From contig JBBCKD010000007.1 of the NCBI GenBank assembly GCA_037191015.1, forward strand, positions 1 to 64,000: 64,000 nucleotides of DNA. Reading direction: 5' to 3'. The stretch comes from Ravibacter sp037191015 (lineage in GTDB: Bacteria; Bacteroidota; Bacteroidia; Cytophagales; Spirosomataceae). Under the pieces are notes generated by a model. The model was not told the origin of the DNA, did no database searches, and worked only from the letters and a program-made list of their open reading frames with translations. The translations under genes and the position numbers were made by a program. Positions 16,471 to 25,142 of this stretch are shown here, piece after piece. How positions within the stretch are numbered: the stretch's first letter is position 1; each line of letters opens with the position of its first letter.

Positions 16471-17307
16471 ATGAATTTATCTGAAAGACCGGTCTTCACA
16501 GCCTGTCATATTCGCTCTGCGGCAGCTTTCCTGCTCGCCTGCGTTGCTTTCTTTTCGTGCTCAACGCGCTCTGCCGATGAAAGCCCGGAAACGGAAGAAA
16601 AATGGATTTCCCTTTTTAACGGTAAAGACATCGACGACTGGATCGTGAAAATACACCACCACGAGGTAAATGAGAACTTTGCCAACACATTCCGGGCCGA
16701 AGACGGCATGATCAAGGTAAGATATGACGGGTATGGAGATTTCAACGATCAGTTCGGGCATTTGTATTACAAGGAGCCTTTCTCTCACTATCACCTGGTT
16801 ATCGAATACCGGTTCAGCGGCGATCTTCAGCCCGGCGCTCCCTCCTACACGCTTCTCAACAGCGGTGTGATGTTTCATTCGCAGGATCCGCGTACGATGC
16901 CCAAAGAGCAGGACTGGCCTATATCGGTAGAAATGCAATTCCTTGCCGGGCTCGGAGACGGGAGGCCCCGCCCGACCGGTAACATGTGCTCCCCCGGCAC
17001 CCATATCGTCTACAACGGGAAGCTCGACGAAACCCATTGTATCAATTCTTCTTCCAAAACTTACGATAAAGATGCCTGGGTAAGGGCTGAGCTTATGGTG
17101 TGGGGCGATTCGCTTGTCAAACATATTATCGAAGGCGATACCGTGCTGCAATACAGCAAGCCCCAGATCGGCGGCGGAGTAGCCAACCGGTTTGACCCTG
17201 CCGTTAAAATTGACGGGAAGCCCCTGAAAGAAGGGTTCATCGCCCTGCAAAGCGAAGGCCAGCCCATAGAATTCCGGAAAGTAATGCTGAAAAAGCTGAG
17301 ACGTTAG
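16471..17307 (+). CDS. DUF1080 (3-keto-disaccharide hydrolase family) lipoprotein
   Basis: The product (278 residues from the ATG at 16471) has a lipoprotein-like signal with AFFSCS before the mature chain and one DUF1080/3-keto-disaccharide hydrolase domain, a concanavalin-like beta-sandwich. Hallmarks are WISLFNGKDIDDW, YKEPFSHYHLVIEYRF, SGVMFHS, WPISVEMQFLAG and the C-terminal EGFIALQSEGQPIEFRKVMLKKL. An earlier in-frame start at 16402 does not give a signal peptide. Characterised family members hydrolyse 3-keto-glycosides made by periplasmic dehydrogenases; no partner dehydrogenase is next to this copy. Further DUF1080 genes are at 50218-52017 and 52285-53049. Confidence 0.9.
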   Translation: MNLSERPVFTACHIRSAAAFLLACVAFFSCSTRSADESPETEEKWISLFNGKDIDDWIVKIHHHEVNENFANTFRAEDGMIKVRYDGYGDFNDQFGHLYYKEPFSHYHLVIEYRFSGDLQPGAPSYTLLNSGVMFHSQDPRTMPKEQDWPISVEMQFLAGLGDGRPRPTGNMCSPGTHIVYNGKLDETHCINSSSKTYDKDAWVRAELMVWGDSLVKHIIEGDTVLQYSKPQIGGGVANRFDPAVKIDGKPLKEGFIALQSEGQPIEFRKVMLKKLRR

Positions 17308-17308
17308 C

Positions 17309-17337
17309 TTGGAAGCCTGATCATGGTCGTATCTTTG
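17309..17337 (+). promoter_or_regulatory. Promoter of the MATE transporter gene
   Basis: TTG (17309-17311) lies 18 nt ahead of TATCTTTG (17330-17337), a perfect TAnnTTTG box. The predicted start of transcription near 17344 leaves a 5' leader of about 30 nt before the ATG at 17375. Confidence 0.6.
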
Positions 17338-17374
17338 CGTCCCTTTTCGAAGATACCGGAAGGGATAGGCAAAC

Positions 17375-18697
17375 ATGCTTGACGAAACCTCAAAAACAGT
17401 AAAGCTCGCGCTCCCCATTATCCTGGGAGAGCTGGCCCAGATGGCACTTCATCTTATCGACACGGCGATGGTGGGTGCGGTAGACTATAAGCAGCTCGCT
17501 GCTGCAGCATTGGTATTCAACGTGATGAACATTCCGTTTGTGGTCGGGATCGGGGTGACGATCTCGGTATCGCAGATGGTTTCGATGGCTCACGGACAGA
17601 ATGACGGCCAGAAAGTTTCCCATTACTTTTACAACGGTTTCCTCCTCTGTACCATCTCCGCTCTTTTGATCGCCGGTGTTCTGCTTGGAGGGAAGGGCAT
17701 TTTTCACCATCTCGGGCAGGATCCGGAAGTGGTGGCTTACGCGATCCCTTTTATGAATTTTATCGGGATATCGATTATACCGATGATCCTCTTCATGACC
17801 CTCAAGCAGTTTGCCGACGGTCTGGAATACACCAAAACGGCTATGATCATTTCCCTGTCCGGGCTGCCGATAAATGCTTTCCTGAACTGGTTGTTTATAT
17901 ACGGCAACTGGGGGTTTCCCCGGCTGGAGCTGATAGGAGCAGGATGGGCTACACTGATCACCCGGACGATCATGTTCTTTGCTCTGGGTTATGTGATCCT
18001 TAGACACAGGCTTTTTGCCCGGTACATGGCCGTTGGGCGAAATCAATGGAAGCTGCGGAGAAAAACTTTTAAGGAACTGCTCCATATCGGTATTCCTTCC
18101 AGCCTGCAGCTGGGCATGGAGTCGGGAGCTTTTGCGGTTTCGGGAATTATCATCGGCACAATCGGGGCTGTCGAGCAGGCCGCTCACCAGATCGCCCTCG
18201 CCTGCGCTTCCTTTACTTTTATGGTTTCCATGGGGCTTTCTCAGGCAGCCTCCATCCGGGTGAGCAATGCTTTCGGCGCCCGTAATTTCCCTAAAATAGA
18301 GCTGATCGGGAAGAGCACCATTTTTACTGCGCTGGGTTACGGGTCTTTCTGTGCGATTCTTTTTGTACTGCTCAGAGGCTTTTTGCCCACGCTGTTCAAC
18401 GACGATCCGAGGGTTGTCGAGCTGGCGGCCTACCTGCTCATCTTCGCTTCGGTCTTCCAGATTTCGGATAGCACCCAGGCGGTCAGCGCGGGTATCCTGC
18501 GCGGCCTGAAAGATGTCAGGGTCCCTACCGGTTTTGTAGCCGTCGCATATTGGGTTGTAGGGCTTCCTGTCGGCTATTACGTGACCTTTAAGCTTAATGT
18601 AGGGCCTCCGGGTATCTGGATAGGGCTTACTACCGGGCTTGCGCTGGCTTCTTTCTTCATGATCAGCCGCTTTTTTATCCTGAGCCGGAAAAAATAA
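17375..18697 (+). CDS. MATE-family multidrug efflux transporter
   Basis: This 440-residue protein has 12 predicted membrane helices and MATE family features: LPIILGELAQMALHLIDTAMVG in helix 1, GIGVTISVSQMVSMAHGQND near residues 60-80, and the repeat-related second-half motif GMESGAFAVSGIIIGTIGAVEQAAHQIAL. It exports cationic or lipophilic compounds in exchange for sodium ions or protons. It has its own promoter (17309-17337) and ends with a hairpin. Length and topology look complete. The substrate is unknown. Confidence 0.94.
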   Translation: MLDETSKTVKLALPIILGELAQMALHLIDTAMVGAVDYKQLAAAALVFNVMNIPFVVGIGVTISVSQMVSMAHGQNDGQKVSHYFYNGFLLCTISALLIAGVLLGGKGIFHHLGQDPEVVAYAIPFMNFIGISIIPMILFMTLKQFADGLEYTKTAMIISLSGLPINAFLNWLFIYGNWGFPRLELIGAGWATLITRTIMFFALGYVILRHRLFARYMAVGRNQWKLRRKTFKELLHIGIPSSLQLGMESGAFAVSGIIIGTIGAVEQAAHQIALACASFTFMVSMGLSQAASIRVSNAFGARNFPKIELIGKSTIFTALGYGSFCAILFVLLRGFLPTLFNDDPRVVELAAYLLIFASVFQISDSTQAVSAGILRGLKDVRVPTGFVAVAYWVVGLPVGYYVTFKLNVGPPGIWIGLTTGLALASFFMISRFFILSRKK

Positions 18698-18740
18698 GAA
18701 GATGCCCAAAAAGCATTTTAGCGCTTTTCAGGACATCTTC
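18698..18740. terminator. Hairpin between converging genes
   Basis: GAAGATG near 18700 faces CATCTTC near 18735, with inner pairing of AAAAGC and GCTTTT. It directly follows the MATE stop codon and lies between converging genes. There is no clear T run on the plus side, so efficient termination is uncertain. Confidence 0.4.
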
Positions 18741-18793
18741 CGGAGTGCTAATCAGGGAACACTTTCCAGACTACCTCTTGTATGGGAGCTAAA

Positions 18794-19186
18794 TCAGTTT
18801 TGGGGCTTGGATCCTTTGCCGCCCTTCCTGCCCCTGGCTGCGCCATCGCGCGGCCCCCTGCCTTCCGATTGGGCATTTTTCAGTTTTTCCTGTTGCTCGG
18901 GTGTCAGAATCGTATTCAATTCTTTTACGTAAGCTTCACGTATTTCCTGTCGTTTGGATGCTTCTGCCTGTCCCAGCTCCTGGCTTTTCTTTGTCCTTTC
19001 GACATTGAGCGCGAGCACTTTCTTTTGCTGGTCGTCATTGAGGCCAAGCTGCTCGGTCATCCTTTTGGTCTGCATCTCAGCCCTCTTTTCCGGGCTCATT
19101 CTTTCTCCTCCTCCCCTCCTTTCCTGGGCAAATGCACCTGCTGAAATTGTAACAAAAAAGAGTAAGGCGACGATTGATTTTTTCAT
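18794..19186 (-). CDS. DUF4890/Spy-like periplasmic protein
   Basis: This 130-residue protein has a Sec signal (MKKSIVALLFFVTISAGAFAQ). The rest is a helical, charged LTxxQ-like region: MTEQLGLNDDQQKKVLALN and LNTILTPEQQEKLKNAQ are the repeated pattern of the Spy/CpxP/DUF4890 group. The C-terminal tail is rich in G, R and K (GPRDGAARGRKGGKGSKPQ). Spy-type proteins act as periplasmic chaperones or metal and envelope-stress sensors; for bacteroidetal members the role is not established. It is a single gene. Confidence 0.82.
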   Translation of the reverse strand: MKKSIVALLFFVTISAGAFAQERRGGGERMSPEKRAEMQTKRMTEQLGLNDDQQKKVLALNVERTKKSQELGQAEASKRQEIREAYVKELNTILTPEQQEKLKNAQSEGRGPRDGAARGRKGGKGSKPQN

Positions 19187-19329
19187 GGTATTGCTTGTTT
19201 TGGTTATGTGGGTTAGAGTCCCGGCATTACCCTGAGTTTAAACGCTCCCCATAAAAAACCGCTGTTTAACTTATTTTAACAATCATTCCGCCACTTCTGC
19301 TTTATACACAGGCAGAGAGCGGAAGCTCC

Positions 19330-20070
19330 TTACCGCAGCCATCTGACCAGCAGCGCGATGACAATGGCGCAGGTATAACTGAGCAGGGTACCGACCAGTA
19401 CGTATTCCGATTTTTTGGTAATATAGCTGTGCGGGATATCCGCCGGATGTTTGTCATTATAGCGCAGCAATGACTTGGCCGCTATTAAAAAACCAATGGC
19501 GGAATACTGTCCCAGCAGTACAAAAACATAAATAAGCAACCGCTCCGACATCCCGATCCATCTCCCCGCGTTGTCCAGGTTATCTTCGGCGCCCGGGGCA
19601 AGCCGTTCAAGCTCTTCCCGCCACGGTTTCGTGAACATCCCAACCAGGAACGACACCGGGGTAAGGCACATGAGAAGGCCCGCTATCGTAGCCGAAACGC
19701 CGGGTTGTCTTATATAGTCAATAAGCTTTTCCAACGAAGTCTCCGTCGTACCGGTGATGATCCAGGCGGTGACGATAATGCTTACCAGGTGAAGCAGTTG
19801 GTCGTAGATAAACCAGGCGGTAGTTTTCCGGGTATCGAAACAAAGCTTAACCAAATCTATAACGCCATGCGCCAGCCCCAGTCCCAGTGCGATCTGCGGC
19901 TGACTCCAGTATCCCAGCAGCAGGTAGGACAAAGCGGTAACGATCAGCACATGGGCGTATAACGCGTTTGCTCTCCAGCCCTTCTCCCTCTTTTCAGCCA
20001 CCCATTCACCAGGCTGCAGATAGAAGTCCGCCAAAACGTGCGCTGTCAGTAAAGCCAGAAACTCAGTCAT
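19330..20070 (-). CDS. DUF3307 membrane protein
   Basis: This 246-residue inner-membrane protein starts with the DUF3307 motif LLTAHVLADFYLQPGEWVAEKR and then HVLIVTALSYLLLGYW and GLAHGVIDLVKLCFD. About six hydrophobic segments are visible. DUF3307 proteins are of unknown function. The gene overlaps the end of the upstream satD-like gene by 8 bp, so the two are surely co-transcribed and are a recurrent pair in Bacteria. They share the promoter with three operator-like dyads at 20731-20812. Confidence 0.88.
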   Translation of the reverse strand: MTEFLALLTAHVLADFYLQPGEWVAEKREKGWRANALYAHVLIVTALSYLLLGYWSQPQIALGLGLAHGVIDLVKLCFDTRKTTAWFIYDQLLHLVSIIVTAWIITGTTETSLEKLIDYIRQPGVSATIAGLLMCLTPVSFLVGMFTKPWREELERLAPGAEDNLDNAGRWIGMSERLLIYVFVLLGQYSAIGFLIAAKSLLRYNDKHPADIPHSYITKKSEYVLVGTLLSYTCAIVIALLVRWLR

Positions 20071-20707
20071 AGGAATAAAAAGCTTGAATCAGCCGGTCAA
20101 ATGTATGTATCAGCGGCTCCACAGCCCACCACTTTGCCGCCTGCGCATGCTGGCTGACAGCCGGCTGGCTGATTCTGAGCGCTTCTGCTATCTCACTCAT
20201 GCTAACACCTGTCAGCAGTCTCAACATCACCTCGGCCTGTGCGGAAGTCCATTTCTCAACAACGGACTCCAAGAGCGTAAGCACGGCTTTTACAGGCTCC
20301 GATGGTACCGGCAGAGCCAGCGCAATCCGGGCTTTTTCCTTCTTCATTACATCTGCCAGCAAGCCTGATAACCGGAATGCCTCGCCGTCTGAAGTCCCCG
20401 GCCTGTCTGTCAGCCTCCCGATCTCTCCGATACCGAGGGCTACCCTCAGATCCAGCTCAGGGTTCTCCGCCTTCAGGATCGCCCTGGCCACCAGCGAAAT
20501 GCGCACCGCCTCTCCGCCCCTTCTCAATACGCCCTGGAAGCTGTCGCCCCGGTAAACTTCAGGACTGAGCAGCCAGTCAGTCCCGGTTTTCAGCCGGTCC
20601 AGCATATCCCCGAGCCTCCGCTCCGTTTCTTCCGGAGGGAAGGCAGTTGAATTGACCAGATCGGCAGTCAATACTACTCCGGTACCCGGCTTCTTTTTCG
20701 GAATCAT
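20063..20707 (-). CDS. SatD-family protein with C-terminal helix-turn-helix
   Basis: This 214-residue protein fits the SatD family. The N-terminal VVLTADLVNSTAFPPEE and LDLRVALGIGEIG form a nucleotide-cyclase-like alpha-beta core (about residues 10-150). A helix-turn-helix at about 165-200 (MLRLLTGVSMSEIAEALRISQPAVSQHAQAAK) should bind DNA. The product is probably a regulator of its own two-gene operon with the DUF3307 membrane protein: three identical-spaced TATAAG-N8-CTTATA dyads cover its promoter. SatD was named from a streptococcal locus, but no activity is established. Autoregulation is inferred from site placement. Confidence 0.85.
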   Translation of the reverse strand: MIPKKKPGTGVVLTADLVNSTAFPPEETERRLGDMLDRLKTGTDWLLSPEVYRGDSFQGVLRRGGEAVRISLVARAILKAENPELDLRVALGIGEIGRLTDRPGTSDGEAFRLSGLLADVMKKEKARIALALPVPSEPVKAVLTLLESVVEKWTSAQAEVMLRLLTGVSMSEIAEALRISQPAVSQHAQAAKWWAVEPLIHTFDRLIQAFYSYD

Positions 20708-20730
20708 TGCTATCTGTATAATGTCCGCCT

Positions 20731-20762
20731 CAAATATAAGCTAAATAACTTATAGTTTCAAA
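20731..20762 (-). promoter_or_regulatory. Promoter of the satD-DUF3307 operon
   Basis: On the minus strand TTTG (20759-20762) precedes TATATTTG (20731-20738) by exactly 20 nt, an ideal Bacteroidota promoter. The spacer is occupied by the first of three operator-like dyads, which overlaps the -7 box. The start codon is 24 nt downstream of the -7 box. Confidence 0.75.
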
Positions 20763-20812
20763 ATATAAGCCAAATAACTTATAATAAATACATATAAGCC
20801 AAATAACTTATA
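20734..20812. promoter_or_regulatory. Three tandem operator dyads, 29-bp period
   Basis: Three 21-bp units start at 20734, 20763 and 20792, an exact 29-bp period with 8-bp gaps. Each has the form ATATAAGCCAAATAACTTATA with inverted arms TATAAG and CTTATA around 8 nt; only the first differs, by one base (T for C). Unit 1 lies between -33 and -7, and units 2 and 3 lie upstream. The phased array suggests cooperative binding by the helix-turn-helix of the SatD-like protein. Confidence 0.8.
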
Positions 20813-20839
20813 TTGATACAATCCCGGACAAGGGCAATG

Positions 20840-21133
20840 TCACCACCCCAGAAAGTATTCTGCCAGCTCCTTCCATTCCTCCTTCAGAGAAATTACCGGT
20901 TTTACGGCGCCGGCCCTCCGGTACCAATATCCCGCATTCCACTCGTCGCCCTCTACCCGGTGCAGGTAAGCGTGAAGGCGGTCATAATCCCTGGTTCCTT
21001 CCTTGCTCTGGGCGATGTTATGCGCCGCTTCCCAATCCCCTCTTGCTTCATACCACAATGCAAGCAAAAGCTCACCGATTTCCTGCGGAGGCATGGGGGC
21101 AGAGGTGCTGTCAACGAATTCCTGGTAAGTCAT
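20840..21133 (-). CDS. Small conserved protein of unknown function
   Basis: This 97-residue soluble protein is acidic and tryptophan-rich. Its central block ALWYEARGDWEAAHNIAQ and LHAYLHRVEGDEWNAGYWYRRAG looks like a small helical repeat (TPR-like) protein that is widely conserved in bacteria as a hypothetical gene. No catalytic motif is visible. It lies upstream of the satD operon on the same strand, separated by the operator array, so it is probably an independent unit. It diverges from dinB. Confidence 0.78.
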   Translation of the reverse strand: MTYQEFVDSTSAPMPPQEIGELLLALWYEARGDWEAAHNIAQSKEGTRDYDRLHAYLHRVEGDEWNAGYWYRRAGAVKPVISLKEEWKELAEYFLGW

Positions 21134-21224
21134 ACAGTTAGATTATAAGAATAAAAACGAAAGCGCGGCTTCTCTTAAATTTACTTTATCTTTCTACTTT
21201 CAACCGGATTCAGCCGAGACGCTA

Positions 21225-22292
21225 TTGAGCCGCAAGATCATACATATAGACATGGATGCTTTTTTTGCATCTGTCGAGCAGCGCGACAACCCCGACCTCA
21301 AAGGCAAGCCCGTTGCAGTAGGCGGCAGCTCCGAAAGAGGCGTGGTAGCGGCTGCCAGCTATGAAGCCAGGCGGTATGGCGTGCGGTCGGCTATGCCTTC
21401 CTCCATAGCCAAGAGAAAATGTCCGCAGCTGATTTTCGTAAAACCCAGGTTCGAGATCTACAAGCAGGTCTCCAACCAGGTCAGGAGCATTTTCGCCAGG
21501 TACACCCCCCTTATCGAACCTTTATCGCTCGACGAGGCCTATCTCGACGTAACCGTCAACCTGAAAGGAATGCAGTCGGCCACCCATATCGCCAGGGAAA
21601 TCAAATCGGCCATCTACGAAACTACCGGGCTCACTGCTTCTGCCGGGATATCCTACAACAAATTCCTGGCAAAGCTGGCATCCGACCACCAGAAGCCCGA
21701 CGGGCTGTTTGTGATAAAACCCGGGGAAGGAGAAGATTTCGTCGCCAACCTGCCGGTAGCGGCATTTCATGGCGTAGGTCATGTAACAGCCGAAAAAATG
21801 CATCAGATAGGGATTTATACCGGCGCCGACCTTAAAAAGCAATCGGAACATTTTCTCAGGAACCGCTTCGGGAAGGCCGGCACCCACTATTACAATATCT
21901 GCCGGGGGATCGACAACCGCCCGGTTGAGCCTGACCGGGTCCGGAAATCTTCCGGCTCCGAAAACACCTTCGATAAGGATCTTCTCTCTCTGGCACAAAT
22001 GGAAGAGGGGCTACTACCGCTGATAGAGGATGTCTGGAGCTGGTGCGAGCGAACCCGGATCTACGGACGGACGATCACGATCAAGATCAAATACAGCGAC
22101 TTCCGTATTTCCACACGCAGCAGGTCGTCGGCTATGCCGGTTACGGGCTATGCCCTGTTTGAAAAAACCTGCCTCCAACTGCTTGCGGAGAACATCCCGG
22201 AAAACTCCGCCGTACGCCTGCTAGGTGTATCCGTATCCAACCTGGAAGACCTGCAGCCACATGCCGGACAGCAATTGACGATTGCATTTTGA
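21225..22292 (+). CDS. dinB: DNA polymerase IV (TTG start)
   Basis: This 355-residue Y-family polymerase performs error-prone translesion synthesis. Catalytic motifs are IHIDMDAFFASVEQRD (residues 6-21) and PLSLDEAYLDVT near 100, followed by ASAGISYNKFLAKLASDHQKPDG and the helix-hairpin region VAAFHGVGHVTAEKM. A C-terminal little-finger domain follows, without an obvious beta-clamp peptide at the very end. No ATG precedes the catalytic motif, so the TTG at 21225 (TTG AGC CGC AAG) is the start. It ends just before the S9 peptidase gene. Confidence 0.95.
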   Translation: MSRKIIHIDMDAFFASVEQRDNPDLKGKPVAVGGSSERGVVAAASYEARRYGVRSAMPSSIAKRKCPQLIFVKPRFEIYKQVSNQVRSIFARYTPLIEPLSLDEAYLDVTVNLKGMQSATHIAREIKSAIYETTGLTASAGISYNKFLAKLASDHQKPDGLFVIKPGEGEDFVANLPVAAFHGVGHVTAEKMHQIGIYTGADLKKQSEHFLRNRFGKAGTHYYNICRGIDNRPVEPDRVRKSSGSENTFDKDLLSLAQMEEGLLPLIEDVWSWCERTRIYGRTITIKIKYSDFRISTRSRSSAMPVTGYALFEKTCLQLLAENIPENSAVRLLGVSVSNLEDLQPHAGQQLTIAF

Positions 22293-22336
22293 TAACGAGA
22301 AAACTACCTTTATACTGTCACCAATTCTGTATTGAA

Positions 22337-24517
22337 ATGCGTTCATCCATCTATGTGATCCAGAAATTTTTCCTGTTGCTATACCCCCTTATCGCAGCCC
22401 AGGCGCAGCTTCCCACCACCTTCCGCTGGACACCCGGGGGCAACGCCTTCTACGAAGTACACAACGGTGAAATCATCCGGGTTACACTGCCGGACCTGTC
22501 GCCCGAAACTTTCGCAAGCTCCCGCGAGCTAACGCCGCCCGGTCAGTCTCCCCTCGCCATATCCGGTATAGAGGTTTCGGCGCAGGGAGACAAGATCCTG
22601 GTATTTGCAAATAGCCAAAAGGTCTGGCGCTATGAAACACGGGGCGACTACTGGCTGCTGGATAAAAAAAAGAACAGGCTGACCCGGATCGGCGCAGCCC
22701 AGCCGGAAGCTTCGCTCATGTATGCCAAACTCTCTCCCGACGGCACAAAGGTGGCATACGTCAGCAGGCATAATATCTACCTCGAAGATCTTGCCACCGG
22801 TAAAACCAGAGCACTCACCACCGACGGCACCGACCGGCTCATCAACGGGACTTTCGATTGGGCCTATGAAGAAGAATTCGACTGCAGGGACGGCTTCCGC
22901 TGGAGCCCCGACAGCAAAAGCATTGCCTACTGGCAGATCGACGCTACCAGGATACGTAACTTCCTGATGATCAATAACACCGACTCGATCTACTCATTCA
23001 ACGTGCCCGTCGAATACCCGAAAGTGGGCGAAAAGCCTTCCTCCTACCGGATAGGCGTGGCCGATATTGCCACGGCAAAAACGAAATGGATGGACCTGCC
23101 GGGCGACCCGCAGAACACCTATCTTCCGCGTATGGAATTCACGGATAACCCTTCCGAGCTTGTGGTACAACAGCTTAACCGGAAGCAAAACGAGAGCTCG
23201 CTCCTCCATATCAATACAAAAACCGGAAAATCACGCATTTTTTACCAGGAAAAAGACGAAGCCTGGATCGAAGTCAAAAATATATTTGAAAGCGATCCTA
23301 CCGGCTGGGACTGGATAGCCGGGGGCAGGGAATTTGTGTGGATCAGCGAAAAGGACGGCTGGCGGCATGCGTACCGTGTCGCCCGCGACGGAAAAAAGGA
23401 AAAGCTGATCACCAACGGCGATTTCGACATAATCAAGCCCCTGCTGATCGACGAATCGACAAACAGCTACTATTACCTCGCTTCCCCTCATAATGCCACG
23501 CAGGCCTACCTTTACCGCTCTTTGCTCGACGGATCGGGGACGGCAGAAAGACTCAGCCCGATCAACCAGGCCGGGACCCACGACTACCTCATTTCTCCCG
23601 ACGGGAAAATGGCGCTTCACACTTTCTCGAATGCGAAAAACCCGCCCGTGATGCAATGGGTTTCCCTGCCCGATCACAAGCCTTTGGTTCCGGGAAATGC
23701 CGGCAACAGGCAAAATCAGGATCAACCCGATATGGATTTTTTTAAAGTCACTACCCGGAGCGGTGTGGAAATCGACGCCTGGATGGTCAAACCGACAAAC
23801 TTCGATCCGTCAAAGAAATACCCTATCGTCTTTTTTGTCTATGGAGAACCTGCCGCCAGCACCGTAAAAGACACCTACGGCACCGGCTTTAACAGGAATT
23901 ACGCAGGCAGTATGGCCGCCGACGGGTATATATATGCTTCGATCGATAACCGCGGCACACCATCGCCAAAAGGCCGTGCCTGGCGGAAAGCCATTTACCG
24001 CAATATCGGCACCATCAATATCAGGGACCAGGCCGAAGCCGCCGAGGCCATGTTCAGGAAATTCCCGTTTATAGATACCGGGCGGGTAGCGGTGCACGGC
24101 CACAGCGGCGGGGGCTCCTCCACTCTTAATTTACTATTCCAGTACCCTGACGTCTTCCAGACAGGTATAGCGGTAGCGGCGGTAGCCAGCCAGCTGACCT
24201 ACGATAACATTTACCAGGAACGTTTTATGGGTATACCGCAGGAAAACCTTGAAGATTTTATAAAAGGCTCTCCCGTCACACATGCGCGCCACCTGAAAGG
24301 AAACCTGCTGTACATACACGGCACCGGCGACGACAATGTACATTACCAGAATGCCGAGCTGCTCATCAACGAACTGGTCAGACACAACAGGCAATTCCAG
24401 TTTATGGCCTACCCTAATCGTACACACGGCATCCGGGAAGGAGAGGGCACCGTCCGGCACATGTCCACCCTGTTTACCGAATTCCTGAAAAAGCATTGCC
24501 CTCCCGGGCCGCAATGA
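22337..24517 (+). CDS. S9-family (DPP IV-like) serine peptidase
   Basis: This exported peptidase (726 residues) has a signal MRSSIYVIQKFFLLLYPLIAAQAQ, an N-terminal beta-propeller (DPPIV N-domain, about residues 60-430, with FDWAYEEEFDCRDGFRWSPDSKSIAYW), and a C-terminal alpha/beta hydrolase. The nucleophile motif GHSGGGSS is near residue 590, the acid lies in GTGDDNVH and the histidine in NRTHGI. Such enzymes remove N-terminal dipeptides, often after proline. The ATG at 22337 is preferred over a TTG at 22289 that overlaps the dinB stop, because it opens a clean signal peptide. It may be co-transcribed with dinB. Confidence 0.92.
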   Translation: MRSSIYVIQKFFLLLYPLIAAQAQLPTTFRWTPGGNAFYEVHNGEIIRVTLPDLSPETFASSRELTPPGQSPLAISGIEVSAQGDKILVFANSQKVWRYETRGDYWLLDKKKNRLTRIGAAQPEASLMYAKLSPDGTKVAYVSRHNIYLEDLATGKTRALTTDGTDRLINGTFDWAYEEEFDCRDGFRWSPDSKSIAYWQIDATRIRNFLMINNTDSIYSFNVPVEYPKVGEKPSSYRIGVADIATAKTKWMDLPGDPQNTYLPRMEFTDNPSELVVQQLNRKQNESSLLHINTKTGKSRIFYQEKDEAWIEVKNIFESDPTGWDWIAGGREFVWISEKDGWRHAYRVARDGKKEKLITNGDFDIIKPLLIDESTNSYYYLASPHNATQAYLYRSLLDGSGTAERLSPINQAGTHDYLISPDGKMALHTFSNAKNPPVMQWVSLPDHKPLVPGNAGNRQNQDQPDMDFFKVTTRSGVEIDAWMVKPTNFDPSKKYPIVFFVYGEPAASTVKDTYGTGFNRNYAGSMAADGYIYASIDNRGTPSPKGRAWRKAIYRNIGTINIRDQAEAAEAMFRKFPFIDTGRVAVHGHSGGGSSTLNLLFQYPDVFQTGIAVAAVASQLTYDNIYQERFMGIPQENLEDFIKGSPVTHARHLKGNLLYIHGTGDDNVHYQNAELLINELVRHNRQFQFMAYPNRTHGIREGEGTVRHMSTLFTEFLKKHCPPGPQ

Positions 24518-24623
24518 CCCGTCCATCGCCTGAAAGCCCGTTTATCCCGTCCGCTTTCAGGCATCTGCAAAAAAAATAAATGAACCTGTAATGAATCATC
24601 TGCTCGATCGTCTTTGATGATGT

Positions 24624-25142
24624 ATGGATTTACAAGGTTTCAGCAAACGCATCATACCGGTAAGGCCGCGGCTGTTCAGGATAGCCCGGACTTACCTGCC
24701 CCGCCCTGAGGATGCCGAAGATATGGTGCAGGAAACGCTGCTGAAACTATGGGACCGCAGGCACGATCTTGACCGGTATGAAAGTGTCGAAAGTCTTGCC
24801 GTACAAATTGTACGCAACTCCTGCCTGGACAGGATCAGGTCGCACGGCTACAGCAAAACGGGAACCACCGAAGACGTTACGGAGAAAAACGCCACCGGGC
24901 CGACACCTTACCAGCAGGCAGAAAGCAGTGATAACGGGGTGCTGCTGAAAAAACTGATTTCAGAGCTTCCCGAACCCCAGCGGCTGATCCTTCACCTGAG
25001 GGATGTGGAAGAATACAGCTTTGAAGAAATAGAAGCCGTCACACACCTCGAAATCAACAATATCAGGGTCATATTGTCGAGGGCCAGAAAAAAAATCAGG
25101 GACGAATACTTAAAGCATCATCAATATGGAACAAGAGATTAG
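24624..25142 (+). CDS. ECF-type RNA polymerase sigma factor
   Basis: This 172-residue protein is an extracytoplasmic-function sigma factor. Region 2 (LFRIARTYLPRPEDAEDMVQETLLKLWDRR, about residues 17-46) and region 4 (LPEPQRLILHLRDVEEYSFEEIEAVTHLEINNIRVILSRARKKI, about 110-155) are both present. Its 3' end overlaps the start of the next gene, a membrane anti-sigma-like protein with HEAT repeats, by 17 bp, and two DUF4097 genes follow. It probably responds to an envelope signal and activates its own operon. Confidence 0.94.
   Translation: MDLQGFSKRIIPVRPRLFRIARTYLPRPEDAEDMVQETLLKLWDRRHDLDRYESVESLAVQIVRNSCLDRIRSHGYSKTGTTEDVTEKNATGPTPYQQAESSDNGVLLKKLISELPEPQRLILHLRDVEEYSFEEIEAVTHLEINNIRVILSRARKKIRDEYLKHHQYGTRD

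Noticed and set aside
17390..18709. 439-codon open frame antisense to the MATE gene
   Set aside because: It mirrors the MATE coding sequence, has no signal peptide, membrane pattern or recognisable domain, and its content is charged and repetitive as expected from reverse translation of a membrane protein.
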